DNA of 64,000 bases from Micromonospora phaseoli (lineage in GTDB: Bacteria; Actinomycetota; Actinomycetes; Mycobacteriales; Micromonosporaceae): the NCBI RefSeq assembly GCF_900109115.1, contig NZ_FNYV01000001.1, forward strand, positions 695,003 through 759,002, given 5' to 3'. The position numbers and the translations under genes were made by a program. Under the pieces are notes generated by a model, which was not told where the DNA came from, made no database searches, and saw only the letters and a list, made by a program, of their open reading frames with translations. Below, piece after piece: positions 1 to 13,343 of the stretch. Within the stretch, counting starts at the first letter, position 1. Each line of letters opens with the position of its first letter.

Positions 1-2
1 CG

Positions 3-101
3 GCCGGCCAGTCGTCGACCGGGCCGGTGGGGCAGAAGTGGCTCTCCGCGCCCGACGGCGCCGGCCTCTGGACCCTGCTGCGCGGCGCCGGTCTGGTCTG
101 A
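3..101 (+). CDS. C-terminal end of an unidentified protein (5' truncated)
   Basis: The first 101 bases hold an open frame in phase with position 3 that ends at TGA 99-101. The last 32 residues include GPVGQKWLSAPDGAGLW and end in LLRGAGLV. Codons are strongly G/C-ending, as in real genes of this window. The start lies outside the window and the visible tail carries no motif I recognise, so no function is assigned. Confidence 0.5.
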   Translation, partial: AGQSSTGPVGQKWLSAPDGAGLWTLLRGAGLV

Positions 102-422
102 CCGCTTCTCGTGCGGCGGCGCGGCCTGCCACCTGCGATCAGCCTGCCCGGTGTTGACCGGTGTCGCAGATGCGCTGGATCGGCTTGTCAGCTCGATCGC
201 CCCGGTCACAACAAATAGATTTTCGCATCTCCGTCGGTGCAGTCGGCCGTGCCGTGACGGAGGCAACGGCTGCCGAGAAGCGGTTCGTGAGTCGCCTACT
301 TGTCGCCGGATAACGGCGCCGTACTGTCGGCAAAAGCAGCGCTGAAATGCGACCGATATTCAGAGACGCGCGATCTGGTGTCAACTGGCATTAAGTCCAT
401 CGAGTGCTTGTATCATCCGGTT
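102..422. other. Intergenic region with no gene seen
   Basis: There is no convincing coding frame in these 321 bases. Composition is more A/T-rich than the surroundings, most clearly from about 330 to 422. The only signal I can point to is the TATCAT box just before the methyltransferase start, listed separately. Confidence 0.5.
411..416 (+). promoter_or_regulatory. Putative -10 box of a leaderless methyltransferase transcript
   Basis: TATCAT is followed by six bases and then the ATG at 423. A TANNNT box 6-7 bases ahead of the start codon is the usual layout of leaderless transcripts in actinobacteria, and it recurs at several genes here. No clear -35 box was found. Confidence 0.4.
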
Positions 423-1115
423 ATGTTCCGGACGAAATACCGAACCGTTCGCCAACGCGGGTCTAACGGCGTGGGCGGCACGCTCCGCCTCAACCTCGGC
501 TGTGGACTCCAGGCTCCCGCCGGCTGGACCAACATCGACAGGTCACCGGGCCTAATCCTCGACCGGTTGCCGGGAGCGAAGTCCGTGCTGTACCGCATCG
601 GGCTGCTCGCCGACGCTCACATGGTCACGTGGCCAAGAAGCATCAAGCTGGCGGATGTCACGAAAGCGCTGCCCTATCCCACCGGTACGGTGGCCGCTAT
701 CTACTCCTCCCACATGCTCGAGCATATCTATTTCGACCAGGCGCTCGCGCTGCTCGGCGAATGCCACCGGGTGTTGCAGCCGGACGGAATCCTTCGGGTG
801 GCCCTGCCGGACGTCCGCGTATTCGCCCGCCAACTGCTGAGCGCGACAGAGGACGAAGCCGCCGCTGCCGGTCTCAAGTTCACCCAGCTGCTGAATGCGG
901 GTCCGCTACACAAGCCGAACCGACGCCAGAAGCTGACCCAGTTCGTCGGAGCGTCGCCACACCGGTGGCAGCCAACCTCCGCACTCGTGATCAACATGAT
1001 GCGGGAGGCCGGATTTGCCGATCCTCAGTCCCGCGAGTTCATGGTCGGCGACCTGCCCGGCTTGGCCGAGGTTGAGCATCGGCCGGAGGGCCTGTTCGTT
1101 GAGGCCCGTCGCTAG
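423..1115 (+). CDS. Class I SAM-dependent methyltransferase
   Basis: Predicted 230-residue methyltransferase. The SAM-binding motif I reads LRLNLGCGLQAPAGWTNIDR near residues 20-39. Downstream, SSHMLEHI and ECHRVLQPDGILRVALPD are the motif II/III stretch of the Methyltransf_11-like fold. The ATG at 423 is preferred over an upstream in-frame extension because it starts just before the conserved fold and is preceded at the right distance by a TATCAT box. The substrate is unknown. It resembles the small methyltransferases of glycan clusters and may belong with the surface-glycan genes at 10-32 kb, but its direct neighbours are glycogen genes. Confidence 0.8.
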   Translation: MFRTKYRTVRQRGSNGVGGTLRLNLGCGLQAPAGWTNIDRSPGLILDRLPGAKSVLYRIGLLADAHMVTWPRSIKLADVTKALPYPTGTVAAIYSSHMLEHIYFDQALALLGECHRVLQPDGILRVALPDVRVFARQLLSATEDEAAAAGLKFTQLLNAGPLHKPNRRQKLTQFVGASPHRWQPTSALVINMMREAGFADPQSREFMVGDLPGLAEVEHRPEGLFVEARR

Positions 1116-1285
1116 TCGTACGCACTGCGCTGGAGGCAGTTGGTCAGGGTAGCCAGGGCGGCGAAGTCGGTCAGCTTCCGCAGTGTCCGGGCATGTGAGG
1201 CCCCGAGCTTGCCGTTCCTGACCTTGCGCCTGTTCAAGGCCAAAGGGCAGTTCCTCCGCCTCGTGATCCACGATGCCCCAGTCAT
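1112..1285 (-). pseudogene. Possible remnant of a minus-strand gene
   Basis: A 57-codon minus-strand frame starts with ATG at 1285 and ends in TAG at 1114-1112, overlapping the methyltransferase stop. Its last 35 codons (VRNGKLGASHARTLRKL, then TDFAALATLTNCLQRSAYD) are very rich in G/C-ending codons, as in true genes here, while the upstream part is not. I read it as the 3' end of a gene whose front part has been lost or frame-shifted. I do not recognise the family. It could also be a short hypothetical gene. Confidence 0.3.
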
Positions 1286-1368
1286 CCGGACGTGGATGCT
1301 CGACGGTTCACCATCCGGTGGGTGTTGGTCCCGTTCGCCTCAGCGGTGTACATCCCCGGCCCTTCCTT

Positions 1369-5567
<4,199 letters not shown>

Positions 5568-5633
5568 CGGTTCAACCTACTGCCCGAGATCCCCTCGCGC
5601 TCGGCTGACCGCCCGCCTCCCGACAGGCTGCCC

Positions 5634-5699
5634 GTCGCGACTTGCGGCATGTTGCGCCTTCCCGGCCGGCTGATGGCCCGACCTGCCGCAACTCGTGAC
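5634..5699. repeat. Inverted repeat with TTGCGGCA / TGCCGCAA arms
   Basis: The 19-base arms at 5634-5652 and 5681-5699 are inverted copies matching at 16 of 19 positions (GTCGCGACTTGCGGCATGT against the complement of the second arm). A third related copy, with TTGCCGCAGCTCGAGTTGAT at its core, lies at 5757-5776 and runs into the glgM stop codon. They lie in the 209-base gap between glgE and glgM. They could form a terminator-like hairpin or belong to a dispersed intergenic repeat family. Confidence 0.45.
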
Positions 5700-5776
5700 C
5701 GGCCCTGACGTCAGACGGCGTCAAGGTGACTGATGGAGCTGCTGCGTGGCGACCTACTTGCCGCAGCTCGAGTTGA

Positions 5777-6988
5777 TCACACCGAACGGCTGAGCAGCGA
5801 GCGGTAGAGGTCGAGGGTGCGGGCGGCGATCGCGTCCCAGGAGAAGTGCTCGACCGCGCGCCGTCGTCCGGCCCGGCCGAGGGCGGCAGCGCGCTCCGGG
5901 TCGGCCAGCAGCGTGTTCAGTCGGGTCGCCAGGTCGGCCTCGAAGCGCTCCGGATCCAGCGGACGGCCAGACCCGTCGGCGGCCTGCTCGATCGGCACCA
6001 GCAGGCCGGTCTCGCCGTCGGCGACCACCTCCGGGATGCCGCCGGTGGCGGTGGCCACCACCGCCGTCTCGCAGGCCATCGCCTCCAGGTTGACGATGCC
6101 CATCGGCTCGTAGACCGACGGGCAGACGAAGATGGTGGCGTGGGTGAGGACCTGGATCACCTCGGACTTGGGCAGCATCTCGGCCACCCAGACCACCCCG
6201 GAGCGGGTAGCCCGCAACTCGGCGACCAGACCCTCCACCTCGGCGGCGATCTCCGGGGTGTCCGGTGCGCCGGCCAGCAGCACCAACTGGGTCTCCGGCG
6301 GCAGCTCCCGGGCGGCGCGCAGCAGGTGCGGCAGGCCCTTCTGGTGGGTGATCCGGCCGACGTAGACCACGCTGGGCAGGGCCGGGTCGATACCCAGGCG
6401 CGCCAGCACGTCGGTGCCCGGATCGGGGGCGTACTGCGCGGTGTCGATGCCGTTGTAGATCACGTGTACCCGGTCCGGGTCGACCGACGGGTACGCGGCC
6501 AGCACGTCGCGGCGCATCCCCGCGCTGACCGCCACGATCGCGTCGGCCGACTCGTAGGCGGTGCGCTCGCACCAGGAGGAGAGCGCGTAGCCGCCGCCGA
6601 GCTGCTCCGCCTTCCACGGCCGCAGCGGCTCCAGGCTGTGCGCCGTCACCACGTGCGGCACCCCGTACAGCAGCTTCGCGGTGTGCCCGGCCAGGTTGGC
6701 GTACCAGGTGTGGCTGTGCACCACGTCCGCGCCGGCGCATCCGGCGGCCATCTCCAGGTCCACCCCCATCGTCCGCAGCGCGGCGTTCGCGCCGGCCAGG
6801 GCCGCCGGCTCGGGGTACGCCCGCACCCCCGGCTCGGTGCGCGGCGCGCCGAAGCAGTGCACCCGCACGTGGGTGATCCGGCGCAGCTCCCGGGCCAGGT
6901 ACTCGACGTGCACTCCGGCGCCGCCGTAGACCTCCGGCGGGTATTCGCGGGTGAGCAGGTCGACGCGTAGCGGGGCGGAGTCGGTCAT
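5777..6988 (-). CDS. glgM: GT4 glycogen synthase / maltose-1-phosphate synthase (GlgA/GlgM type)
   Basis: A 403-residue retaining GT4 enzyme. The N-terminal domain has EYPPEVYGGAGVHVEYLARELRR. The C-terminal donor domain begins at VVYVGRITHQKGLPHLLRAA and carries the E-x7-E motif in SVYEPMGIVNLEAMACE. This is the actinobacterial GlgA family. In mycobacteria the member called GlgM makes maltose-1-phosphate from ADP-glucose and glucose-1-phosphate, feeding GlgE. Sequence alone cannot say whether this enzyme prefers that or glycogen primer, but glgE and glgC next door favour GlgM. The ATG at 6988 is chosen over a GTG at 6997 because TAGGGT lies 7 bases upstream of it. It is divergent from glgC. 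Confidence 0.87.
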   Translation of the reverse strand: MTDSAPLRVDLLTREYPPEVYGGAGVHVEYLARELRRITHVRVHCFGAPRTEPGVRAYPEPAALAGANAALRTMGVDLEMAAGCAGADVVHSHTWYANLAGHTAKLLYGVPHVVTAHSLEPLRPWKAEQLGGGYALSSWCERTAYESADAIVAVSAGMRRDVLAAYPSVDPDRVHVIYNGIDTAQYAPDPGTDVLARLGIDPALPSVVYVGRITHQKGLPHLLRAARELPPETQLVLLAGAPDTPEIAAEVEGLVAELRATRSGVVWVAEMLPKSEVIQVLTHATIFVCPSVYEPMGIVNLEAMACETAVVATATGGIPEVVADGETGLLVPIEQAADGSGRPLDPERFEADLATRLNTLLADPERAAALGRAGRRRAVEHFSWDAIAARTLDLYRSLLSRSV

Positions 6989-6995
6989 GTCCGGC

Positions 6996-7001
6996 ACCCT
7001 A
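6996..7001 (-). promoter_or_regulatory. Putative -10 box of glgM (leaderless)
   Basis: On the minus strand TAGGGT is followed by seven bases and the ATG at 6988. It falls in the short divergent glgM-glgC spacer, 71 bases from the glgC box. Confidence 0.45.
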
Positions 7002-7071
7002 GTGCAGAACCGAGCGCCGCACCGGCTGCGGAACTGTGCCCGTACGAGTGGTGAACCGGCACCGGTATGGA

Positions 7072-7077
7072 TAGCGT
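7072..7077 (+). promoter_or_regulatory. Putative -10 box of glgC (leaderless)
   Basis: TAGCGT is followed by six bases and ATG at 7084. A weak -35-like TGGTGA lies at 7049-7054, 17 bases upstream. No Shine-Dalgarno sequence lies between the box and the start, which supports a leaderless transcript. Confidence 0.5.
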
Positions 7078-7083
7078 CTGCTC

Positions 7084-8316
7084 ATGGCTGCCAAGGTGCT
7101 CGCGATCGTCCTGGCCGGCGGAGAGGGCAAGCGCCTGATGCCGCTGACCACGGACCGGGCCAAGCCGGCCGTCCCGTTCGGCGGGATGTACCGCATGGTC
7201 GACTTCGTCCTCTCCAACCTGGCCAACGCCGGCTATCTGAAGATCGTCGTGTTGACCCAGTACAAGTCCCACTCCCTCGACCGGCACATCACCAAGACAT
7301 GGCGGATGTCGACCCTGCTGGGCAACTACGTCACCCCGGTGCCCGCGCAGCAGCGTCGTGGCCCCTGGTGGTTCGCCGGCTCGGCCGACGCGATCTACCA
7401 GAGCTTCAACCTGATCTACGACGAGCAGCCCGACTACGTGATCGTCTTTGGTGCCGACCACATCTACCGGATGGACCCGCGCCAGATGGTGGAGGACCAC
7501 ATCGCCTCCGGTGCCTCGGTCACGGTGGCGGGCATCCGGCAGCCGCTGGCCACCGCCGACCAGTTCGGTGTCATCGAGGTCGGCGAGGACGGCCGGCGGA
7601 TCCGGGCCTTCCGGGAGAAGCCCACCGACGCGGTGGGCCTGCCCGACGCGCCCGACGAGATCTACGCCTCGATGGGCAACTACGTCTTCACCACCCGGGC
7701 GCTGGTCGACGTTGTCGAACGCGACGCGGAGGACAAGACCAGCAAGCACGACATGGGCGGCAGCATCATCCCGGCGCTGGTCGAGCGCGGCGAGGCGAAC
7801 GTCTACGACTTCCGTGACAACGAGGTGCCGGGCAGCACCGACCGGGACCGCGGCTACTGGCGGGACGTGGGAACCCTCGACTCCTTCTACGACGCCCACA
7901 TGGATCTGATCAACGTCCACCCGGTGTTCAACCTCTACAACTTCGACTGGCCGATCTACACCGAGCAGCCGCCGTTCCCGCCGGCCAAGTTCGTCCACCA
8001 GTGGGGCGAGCGGGTCGGCCGGGCGGTCGCCTCGATGGTCTCGCCCGGCGCGGTGATCTCCGGTTCGCTGGTGGAGAACTCGATCGTCTCACCGAAGGTG
8101 AAGGTCCACTCCTGGGCGCACGTGGACGGCTCGGTACTGATGGAGGGCGTCGACATCGGCCGGCACGCCGTGGTCCGGCGGGCCATCCTGGACAAGAACG
8201 TCCAGGTGCCCGAGGGCGCCGAGATCGGTGTGGACCTGGAACGGGACCGGCAGCGCTACACCGTCTCCGACAACGGCATCGTGGTCATCGGCAAGGGACA
8301 GAAGGTGGAACCGTGA
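7084..8316 (+). CDS. glgC: Glucose-1-phosphate adenylyltransferase
   Basis: GlgC makes ADP-glucose from ATP and glucose-1-phosphate, the committed step toward glycogen and maltose-1-phosphate. The 410-residue protein opens with the nucleotidyltransferase signature [34 protein letters not shown] follows, the metal/substrate region is [10 protein letters not shown], and the C-terminus is a left-handed beta-helix with hexapeptide-like repeats (about 300-400). The length is standard. ATG 7084 begins the conserved N-terminus. Its stop overlaps the GTG of pgm by four bases (GTGA), so the pair is an operon: Pgm supplies glucose-1-phosphate and GlgC consumes it. Confidence 0.96.
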   Translation: MAAKVLAIVLAGGEGKRLMPLTTDRAKPAVPFGGMYRMVDFVLSNLANAGYLKIVVLTQYKSHSLDRHITKTWRMSTLLGNYVTPVPAQQRRGPWWFAGSADAIYQSFNLIYDEQPDYVIVFGADHIYRMDPRQMVEDHIASGASVTVAGIRQPLATADQFGVIEVGEDGRRIRAFREKPTDAVGLPDAPDEIYASMGNYVFTTRALVDVVERDAEDKTSKHDMGGSIIPALVERGEANVYDFRDNEVPGSTDRDRGYWRDVGTLDSFYDAHMDLINVHPVFNLYNFDWPIYTEQPPFPPAKFVHQWGERVGRAVASMVSPGAVISGSLVENSIVSPKVKVHSWAHVDGSVLMEGVDIGRHAVVRRAILDKNVQVPEGAEIGVDLERDRQRYTVSDNGIVVIGKGQKVEP

Positions 8317-9959
8317 GCAGTCATCCCCGCGCCGGCCAGCCGGCCGAGCCCGCCGACCTGGTCGACGTACCGCGGCTGGTGACCGCCTACTACGCCGAGC
8401 ACCCCGACCCGGCCGACCCGGCGCAGCAGGTTTCCTTCGGCACCTCCGGGCACCGCGGGTCGAGCCTGCGCAACGCCTTCAACTCCGACCACATCCTCGC
8501 GGTCACCCAGGCGCTCTGCGACTACCGGCGGGAGCAGGGCGTCGACGGCCCGCTCTTCCTCGGCCGGGACACCCACGCGCTCTCCGTGCCGGCGACCGTG
8601 GACGCCCTGGAGGTGCTCGCCGCCAACGACGTCACCGTGCTGCTGGACAGCCGGGACGGCTACACCCCCACCCCGGCGGTCTCGCACGCCATCCTCACCC
8701 ACAACCGGGGCCGCACCACCGGGCTGGCTGACGGCGTCGTGATAACCCCGTCGCACAACCCGCCGGACGACGGCGGATTCAAGTACAACCCCACCCACGG
8801 CGGACCGGCCGACTCCGACGTCACGAAGTGGATCCAGGAACGCGCGAACGCGATCCTCGCCGCCGGGCTCAAGGAGGTGCGCCGCATTCCGTACGCGCGC
8901 GCCCGGGTCGCCGACACCACCGACACGTACGACTTCCTCGGCCGCTACGTCGACGACCTGCCGGCGGCGATCGACATCGACGCGATCCGCGCCGCCGGGG
9001 TCCGCATCGGCGCCGACCCGCTCGGCGGCGCCAGCGTCGACTACTGGGGTGAGATCGCCCAGCGGCACCGGCTCGACCTGACCGTGGTCAACCCGACCGT
9101 CGACCCGACCTGGCGGTTCATGACCCTCGACGGCGACGGCAAGATCCGGATGGACTGCTCCTCGCCGAACGCGATGGCCTCGCTGATCGCCATGCGCGCC
9201 GACTACCAGGTCGCCACCGGAAACGACGCCGACGCCGACCGGCACGGCATCGTCACCCCCGACGCCGGGCTGATGAACCCGAACCACTACCTCGCGGTGG
9301 CGATCGCCCACCTGTTCCGGACCCGCACGCAGTGGGGACCGGACGCCGCGATCGGCAAGACCCTGGTCTCCTCCTCCATGATCGACCGGGTCGCCGCCGA
9401 CCTCGGGCGTCCGCTGCTGGAGGTGCCGGTGGGCTTCAAGTGGTTCGTGCCCGGGCTGCTCGACGGCGCGGTCGGCTTCGGCGGCGAGGAGAGCGCCGGC
9501 GCGTCCTTCCTGCGCCGCGACGGCGGCACCTGGACCACCGACAAGGACGGCATCCTGCTCTGCCTGCTCGCCGCCGAGATCATCGGGGTGACCGGGCGGA
9601 CCCCGAGCGAGCACTGGGCCGAGTTGGCCGAGCGCTTCGGCGCGCCCGCGTACGCCCGGATCGACGCACCGGCCACCCGGGAGCAGAAGGCCGTGCTCGG
9701 CAAGCTCTCCCCGGAGCAGGTCACCGCGACCGAACTGGCCGGCGAGCCGATCACCGCGACCCTCACCACCGCGCCCGGCAACGGCGCGCCGATCGGCGGA
9801 CTCAAGGTCACCACGGAGAGCGGCTGGTTCGCCGCCCGCCCGTCCGGCACGGAGGACGTCTACAAGATCTACGCCGAGTCGTTCCAGGGGCCAGAGCATC
9901 TGGCCCGCCTCCAACAGGAGGCGAAGGACCTGGTTTCCACGGTGCTCGCCGGCTCCTGA
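8313..9959 (+). CDS. pgm: Phosphoglucomutase (alpha-D-glucose phosphate-specific)
   Basis: Interconverts glucose-6-phosphate and glucose-1-phosphate. The 548-residue length matches the pgm family. The phosphoserine loop is [19 protein letters not shown] with S147 as catalytic serine. The metal-binding loop is [11 protein letters not shown], the sugar-specificity region is [12 protein letters not shown], and the phosphate-binding loop near the C-terminus is [19 protein letters not shown] 8313 overlaps the glgC stop by four bases; the frame is open further upstream, but that stretch lies within glgC. Co-transcription with glgC is expected. Confidence 0.96.
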   Translation: MSSHPRAGQPAEPADLVDVPRLVTAYYAEHPDPADPAQQVSFGTSGHRGSSLRNAFNSDHILAVTQALCDYRREQGVDGPLFLGRDTHALSVPATVDALEVLAANDVTVLLDSRDGYTPTPAVSHAILTHNRGRTTGLADGVVITPSHNPPDDGGFKYNPTHGGPADSDVTKWIQERANAILAAGLKEVRRIPYARARVADTTDTYDFLGRYVDDLPAAIDIDAIRAAGVRIGADPLGGASVDYWGEIAQRHRLDLTVVNPTVDPTWRFMTLDGDGKIRMDCSSPNAMASLIAMRADYQVATGNDADADRHGIVTPDAGLMNPNHYLAVAIAHLFRTRTQWGPDAAIGKTLVSSSMIDRVAADLGRPLLEVPVGFKWFVPGLLDGAVGFGGEESAGASFLRRDGGTWTTDKDGILLCLLAAEIIGVTGRTPSEHWAELAERFGAPAYARIDAPATREQKAVLGKLSPEQVTATELAGEPITATLTTAPGNGAPIGGLKVTTESGWFAARPSGTEDVYKIYAESFQGPEHLARLQQEAKDLVSTVLAGS

Positions 9960-10069
9960 GGGGCAGGTCTGGTCGGCCACGGATGAATTGTTCAGCCGCG
10001 CGGATGTAAGAAATTCAGAAATGGTTTCAGCGTGCTGGTGAATCGGTTTCAGATCCATCGTCGCCTGGC

Positions 10070-10093
10070 GCGCCCTGCCTGAAGTCAGGGCGC
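10070..10093 (+). terminator. Putative terminator downstream of pgm
   Basis: GCGCCCTG (10070-10077) and CAGGGCGC (10086-10093) form a perfect 8-bp stem with an 8-base loop. TTCGTTGGGTTT follows, a loose T-rich tail. The hairpin lies 110 bases after the pgm stop and before the next gene. Confidence 0.6.
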
Positions 10094-10188
10094 TTCGTTG
10101 GGTTTGCTGATAGATTCGACATCGGCTGTGGCTAGTGTGTAAAGGCCGCAGCGGTTAGAGGCCGGAGTGGTGGCGCGGGAAGGCGAAC

Positions 10189-10968
10189 ATGCCTCAGGTA
10201 ATCACGAAAATTATCAGCAAAGCCGTACTGCAGCCGAGACGCACCGCTCGGATATTGCTCGACCGTGAAGGCTGGTCTGGCTGGTATTGGTTTCTGCTGC
10301 ACCGGAGCGGTCGTCAGCCACTCGATCCGCAGCAGTCACTCGTAAGCCGACGCTACCGGTCCTACGATTCGTACCTGACTCACCAGCGCAGCAAGTTGGC
10401 GCTGTTGGATCTCACCAGCTATGAACAGGTATTCCGCCCCGCACTTGCGGAGCGCTTGGCGGGAGAAGAGTGGGCTGGGCGCTCCGTGCTCTGTCTGGCC
10501 GCCCGGATCGGCACCGAGGTCAAGGCATTCCACGACCTGGGTGCGTTCGCGGTGGGCATCGATCTCAACCCCGGCCCCGAGAACCGGTGGGTGCTTCCTG
10601 GGGACTTTCATCAACTCGTCTTCCCGGCAGAATCGGTCGACGCTATCTACTGCAATTCGTTCGACCATGCTCTGGATCTCAAGCAGACACTGAGCGAGAT
10701 CCGTCGAGTGCTCAAGCGGGACGGCATGCTTCTCGTCGACGCCCAACAGGGGGCCTCGGAGGTTCGCTTCGACGAGTGGGCGGCAACATCGTGGAGTTCG
10801 ATCAACGATCTGGTCGACGAGATTGAGGGATGTGGCTTCGCGCTGACGGGGCGTCAAGGCATAAGAATACCCTGGATCGGAGAATATCTCTCATTTCGGG
10901 TCGTGTGGGGAGAAGGCGAGGAGTGCGATGACTCTGAGCAGCAGAGAGCCCCATACCGTCAGCGATAG
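10189..10968 (+). CDS. Methyltransferase-domain protein of the glycan island
   Basis: This 259-residue protein has a Rossmann methyltransferase core from about residue 95: VLCLAARIGTEVKAFHDLG (motif I, with LAARIGTE instead of the usual LGCGxG), VGIDLNPG (acidic end of strand 2), SVDAIYCNSFDH and IRRVLKRDGMLLVDA. The N-terminal 90 residues are basic and specific to this type. ATG 10189 follows a GGGAAGG ribosome site. It opens the plus-strand glycan run. A role in methylating a glycan or lipid-linked sugar is inferred from context only. Codon use is less G/C-biased than in the glycogen genes, consistent with transferred DNA. Confidence 0.68.
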   Translation: MPQVITKIISKAVLQPRRTARILLDREGWSGWYWFLLHRSGRQPLDPQQSLVSRRYRSYDSYLTHQRSKLALLDLTSYEQVFRPALAERLAGEEWAGRSVLCLAARIGTEVKAFHDLGAFAVGIDLNPGPENRWVLPGDFHQLVFPAESVDAIYCNSFDHALDLKQTLSEIRRVLKRDGMLLVDAQQGASEVRFDEWAATSWSSINDLVDEIEGCGFALTGRQGIRIPWIGEYLSFRVVWGEGEECDDSEQQRAPYRQR

Positions 10969-11040
10969 CGTGGTGCACACTCCACAACAGGCCAGAGCCC
11001 TGCTCAACTGTCGATCGCGCGAGAGGGCGGTGCAGGCGCC

Positions 11041-12147
11041 GTGACACGGACCGTACGTAGAATGGGCCGCGATTTCATCACGTATGCGCATGACACGGTG
11101 CGGATCAGCACGGCCGATACCGGCACCGGCGTGTACGTCGGTCCGCGGGTGCCGGGAAACCTCAACCTCGGCGACAACCTCCTGTACTGGGCGCACCAGC
11201 ACTCCCTGCCCGACATTCCGCTACGACAGGTGCATTCCTTCCCCGCGATCCTCGGGTCCGGCACCGTGCGGCGTCGGCAGTTGCGCGGGACCGTGCTGGG
11301 CGGCGGCACTTTGATCGGGTCCTCCGCCTTCCGGCGTGGTCTCGAATCGACCATGGCCCTGCTGCGCGGACGCCCCGTGGTCAACATCGGCACCGGCGTC
11401 GACGATCCCGTCATGCCGTCCACCGGCACCCCCGGTGACAAGAGTGAGCTGCGGGCGTGGATACCCCTGTTGCGTAGCATGCCGAAGGTGTGGGTGCGCG
11501 GGCCTCTCTCCCAGCAGCTGCTCCGCGAGGCCGGCGTCGAGGCAGAGATAAGCGGTGATCCGGTTCTGCTGTTCGCGCTCGACGCCGACCTGCGTCACCG
11601 GCCCGCCGTGGGGAGGATCGGCATCAACCTCGGCTTCACCGGTAACCAGTGGCAGCGCAACCCCGCTGAGCTGGTCCGTACTGTGGTGGAGTACGGCCAT
11701 CTGATGCGCAAGCGTGGCCTGCAGATGGTGCTCATCTCGGTGTGGGACCGCGACGACGCGCTTACCACATCGGTCGCCAACGAGCTTGGATGTCCCGCCA
11801 TCCTGGCTCCGCAGTTGCGTACCGCCGCCGAATTGCGGCGGCTGATGAAGGAAATCGATGTTCTTGTCGCGCAGAAGCTGCACGCCGTCGTCGGCGCTGC
11901 GTGCGTGGCAACACCATCGATCGCCCTCGAATACCGTCCGAAGTGTCGAGATTTCCAGGAGTCGGTCGGGGCCAGACGCTGGACGATCCGCACATCGGAG
12001 GTCACCAGTGACGGCCTCGCCGCCATGACGGGCCACCTCTACGATGAGCGAGAGACAGCTATCAAGACACTCGCTGCGCATGTGACGCAGCGTCGTACGG
12101 CAATCGGCGTCGCGGCACTCGAAGCATACGAAGCCCTCAATGGATAG
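11041..12147 (+). CDS. Polysaccharide pyruvyl transferase family protein
   Basis: This 368-residue protein matches the PS_pyruv_trans family (CsaB/WcaK type), which adds ketal-linked pyruvate from phosphoenolpyruvate to sugars of surface polymers. Visible features are VGPRVPGNLNLGDNLLYW near the N-terminus, GGGTLIGSSAF, WVRGPLSQQLLREAGV followed by EISGDPVLLF, and the C-terminal helix region with VAQKLHAVVGAACVATPSIALEYRPKCRDF. GTG 11041 is used; ATG 11062 is an alternative. The stop TAG 12145-12147 is embedded in AATGGATAG, which also contains an ATG opening MDSGV, the same start as the polymerase-like gene at 17951 (see findings). Confidence 0.82.
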   Translation: MTRTVRRMGRDFITYAHDTVRISTADTGTGVYVGPRVPGNLNLGDNLLYWAHQHSLPDIPLRQVHSFPAILGSGTVRRRQLRGTVLGGGTLIGSSAFRRGLESTMALLRGRPVVNIGTGVDDPVMPSTGTPGDKSELRAWIPLLRSMPKVWVRGPLSQQLLREAGVEAEISGDPVLLFALDADLRHRPAVGRIGINLGFTGNQWQRNPAELVRTVVEYGHLMRKRGLQMVLISVWDRDDALTTSVANELGCPAILAPQLRTAAELRRLMKEIDVLVAQKLHAVVGAACVATPSIALEYRPKCRDFQESVGARRWTIRTSEVTSDGLAAMTGHLYDERETAIKTLAAHVTQRRTAIGVAALEAYEALNG

Positions 12148-12154
12148 TGGCGTT
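12137..12154 (+). repeat. Copy A of an inverted duplicated gene junction
   Basis: TCAATGGATAGTGGCGTT is repeated exactly, inverted, at 17937-17954. It spans the stop of the pyruvyl transferase and the first codons (MDSGV) of a polymerase-like reading frame that breaks down here after 28 codons. Similarity extends with mismatches for about 60 bases upstream and a few codons downstream. Confidence 0.75.
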
Positions 12155-12335
12155 CGTGTCGCCGTCTGGGTGGCCTCACCGCCAGACCAAAGATCAAATC
12201 ACGGTCGAGTCGTAATAGGCCCCTGACCTTTCGGTTGTTTCTAGTTCCTCGGCCCGATTCGGCGGAAGGTCCCGTCACGGCGGGGGGCCCTCAGTCGATG
12301 TACAGGTGGTTGAGTCAAACACAGCGGGGGGCATT

Positions 12336-13283
12336 GTGTCGCGCATCCTCATCACCGGTGGAGCCGGGTTTATCGGTAGCAATCTCGCCCGGTCCGCGTT
12401 GCTCGACTCAACGGTCAAGGAGGTGACCGTGTTCGATGACCTGTCCATCGGGCTGCTCGGCAACCTCGAAGGACTGGACGTCGAGTTCATCGAGGGCTCA
12501 GTCCTCGATCCGGGCGCCTTGGACCGCGCCATGGCCGGTCGGGATGCCGTCGTCCATCTGGCAGCTCTGCCCAGCGTGCCCCGCTCACTGGACGACCCGG
12601 TGGCCTCCCATCACGCGAACGCCACCGGAACGCTCATGGTGCTCGATGCGGCGCGGCGGCACGACGTCGGCCACATTCTGGTCGCCTCCTCTTCGTCGGT
12701 CTACGGCATGAACCCTGCACTGCCGAAACCTGAACTCACCTGGACCCGTCCGATGAGCCCGTATGCCGCCAGCAAGCTCGCCAGCGAGGCCTATGCCCTG
12801 GCGTACCAGGCGTCGTTCGGTCTACCCACGCTGGCCTTCCGCTTCTTCAACGTGTTCGGCCCGGGGCAGCGACACGACCACGCCTACGCCGCCGTCATAC
12901 CCCGGTTCGTCCACGCGGCGCTGCATCGTCAACCCGTTCTGGTACACGGCGACGGCACACAGTCCCGGGATTTCACCTACGTGGGAACGGTCTGCCAGGT
13001 GATCCTCGACGCGCTACGCCGGAAGGTGCACCACCCGCATCCGGTCAACCTCGCCTTTGGTGCCCGGGTGAACCTGCTGCAAGTGCTCGACGAACTCGCC
13101 GAGGTGCTCGGCCGGCCGATCGAGCGCCAGTTCGGTCCGTCCCGGACCGGCGACGTGCCGCACTCACTCGCCGACAACAGCACCCTGCGTGAGCTGTTTC
13201 CGGACCTGGCACCGGTCGACCGGTGCCAAGGGCTTCGGATCACCGCGGAATGGATGGCTGGTCGACCATCGCGAGACCGATGA
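12336..13283 (+). CDS. NAD-dependent nucleotide-sugar epimerase/dehydratase (extended SDR)
   Basis: A 315-residue extended SDR of the GalE/WbpP type. The NAD-binding motif is ILITGGAGFIGSNLA at the N-terminus. Catalytic residues are in VASSSSVYG and SPYAASKLASEAYA (Y-x3-K), and RFFNVFGPGQR is the substrate-side signature. It probably epimerises a UDP-sugar at C4 for the glycan; the exact substrate is not readable. GTG 12336 is chosen because a strong AGCGGGGGG ribosome site sits just upstream; an in-frame GTG at 12306 lacks one. It lies in the plus-strand glycan run. Confidence 0.85.
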   Translation: MSRILITGGAGFIGSNLARSALLDSTVKEVTVFDDLSIGLLGNLEGLDVEFIEGSVLDPGALDRAMAGRDAVVHLAALPSVPRSLDDPVASHHANATGTLMVLDAARRHDVGHILVASSSSVYGMNPALPKPELTWTRPMSPYAASKLASEAYALAYQASFGLPTLAFRFFNVFGPGQRHDHAYAAVIPRFVHAALHRQPVLVHGDGTQSRDFTYVGTVCQVILDALRRKVHHPHPVNLAFGARVNLLQVLDELAEVLGRPIERQFGPSRTGDVPHSLADNSTLRELFPDLAPVDRCQGLRITAEWMAGRPSRDR

Positions 13284-13343
13284 CCACCGGTCGTCGCCCC
13301 CGGCGGCGACAACCACCACCTGCGAGCACATTGGAGAAGTTCG

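Noticed and set aside
8256..10058. 600-codon minus-strand open frame antisense to pgm
   Set aside because: Antisense shadow of a gene with full phosphoglucomutase motifs.
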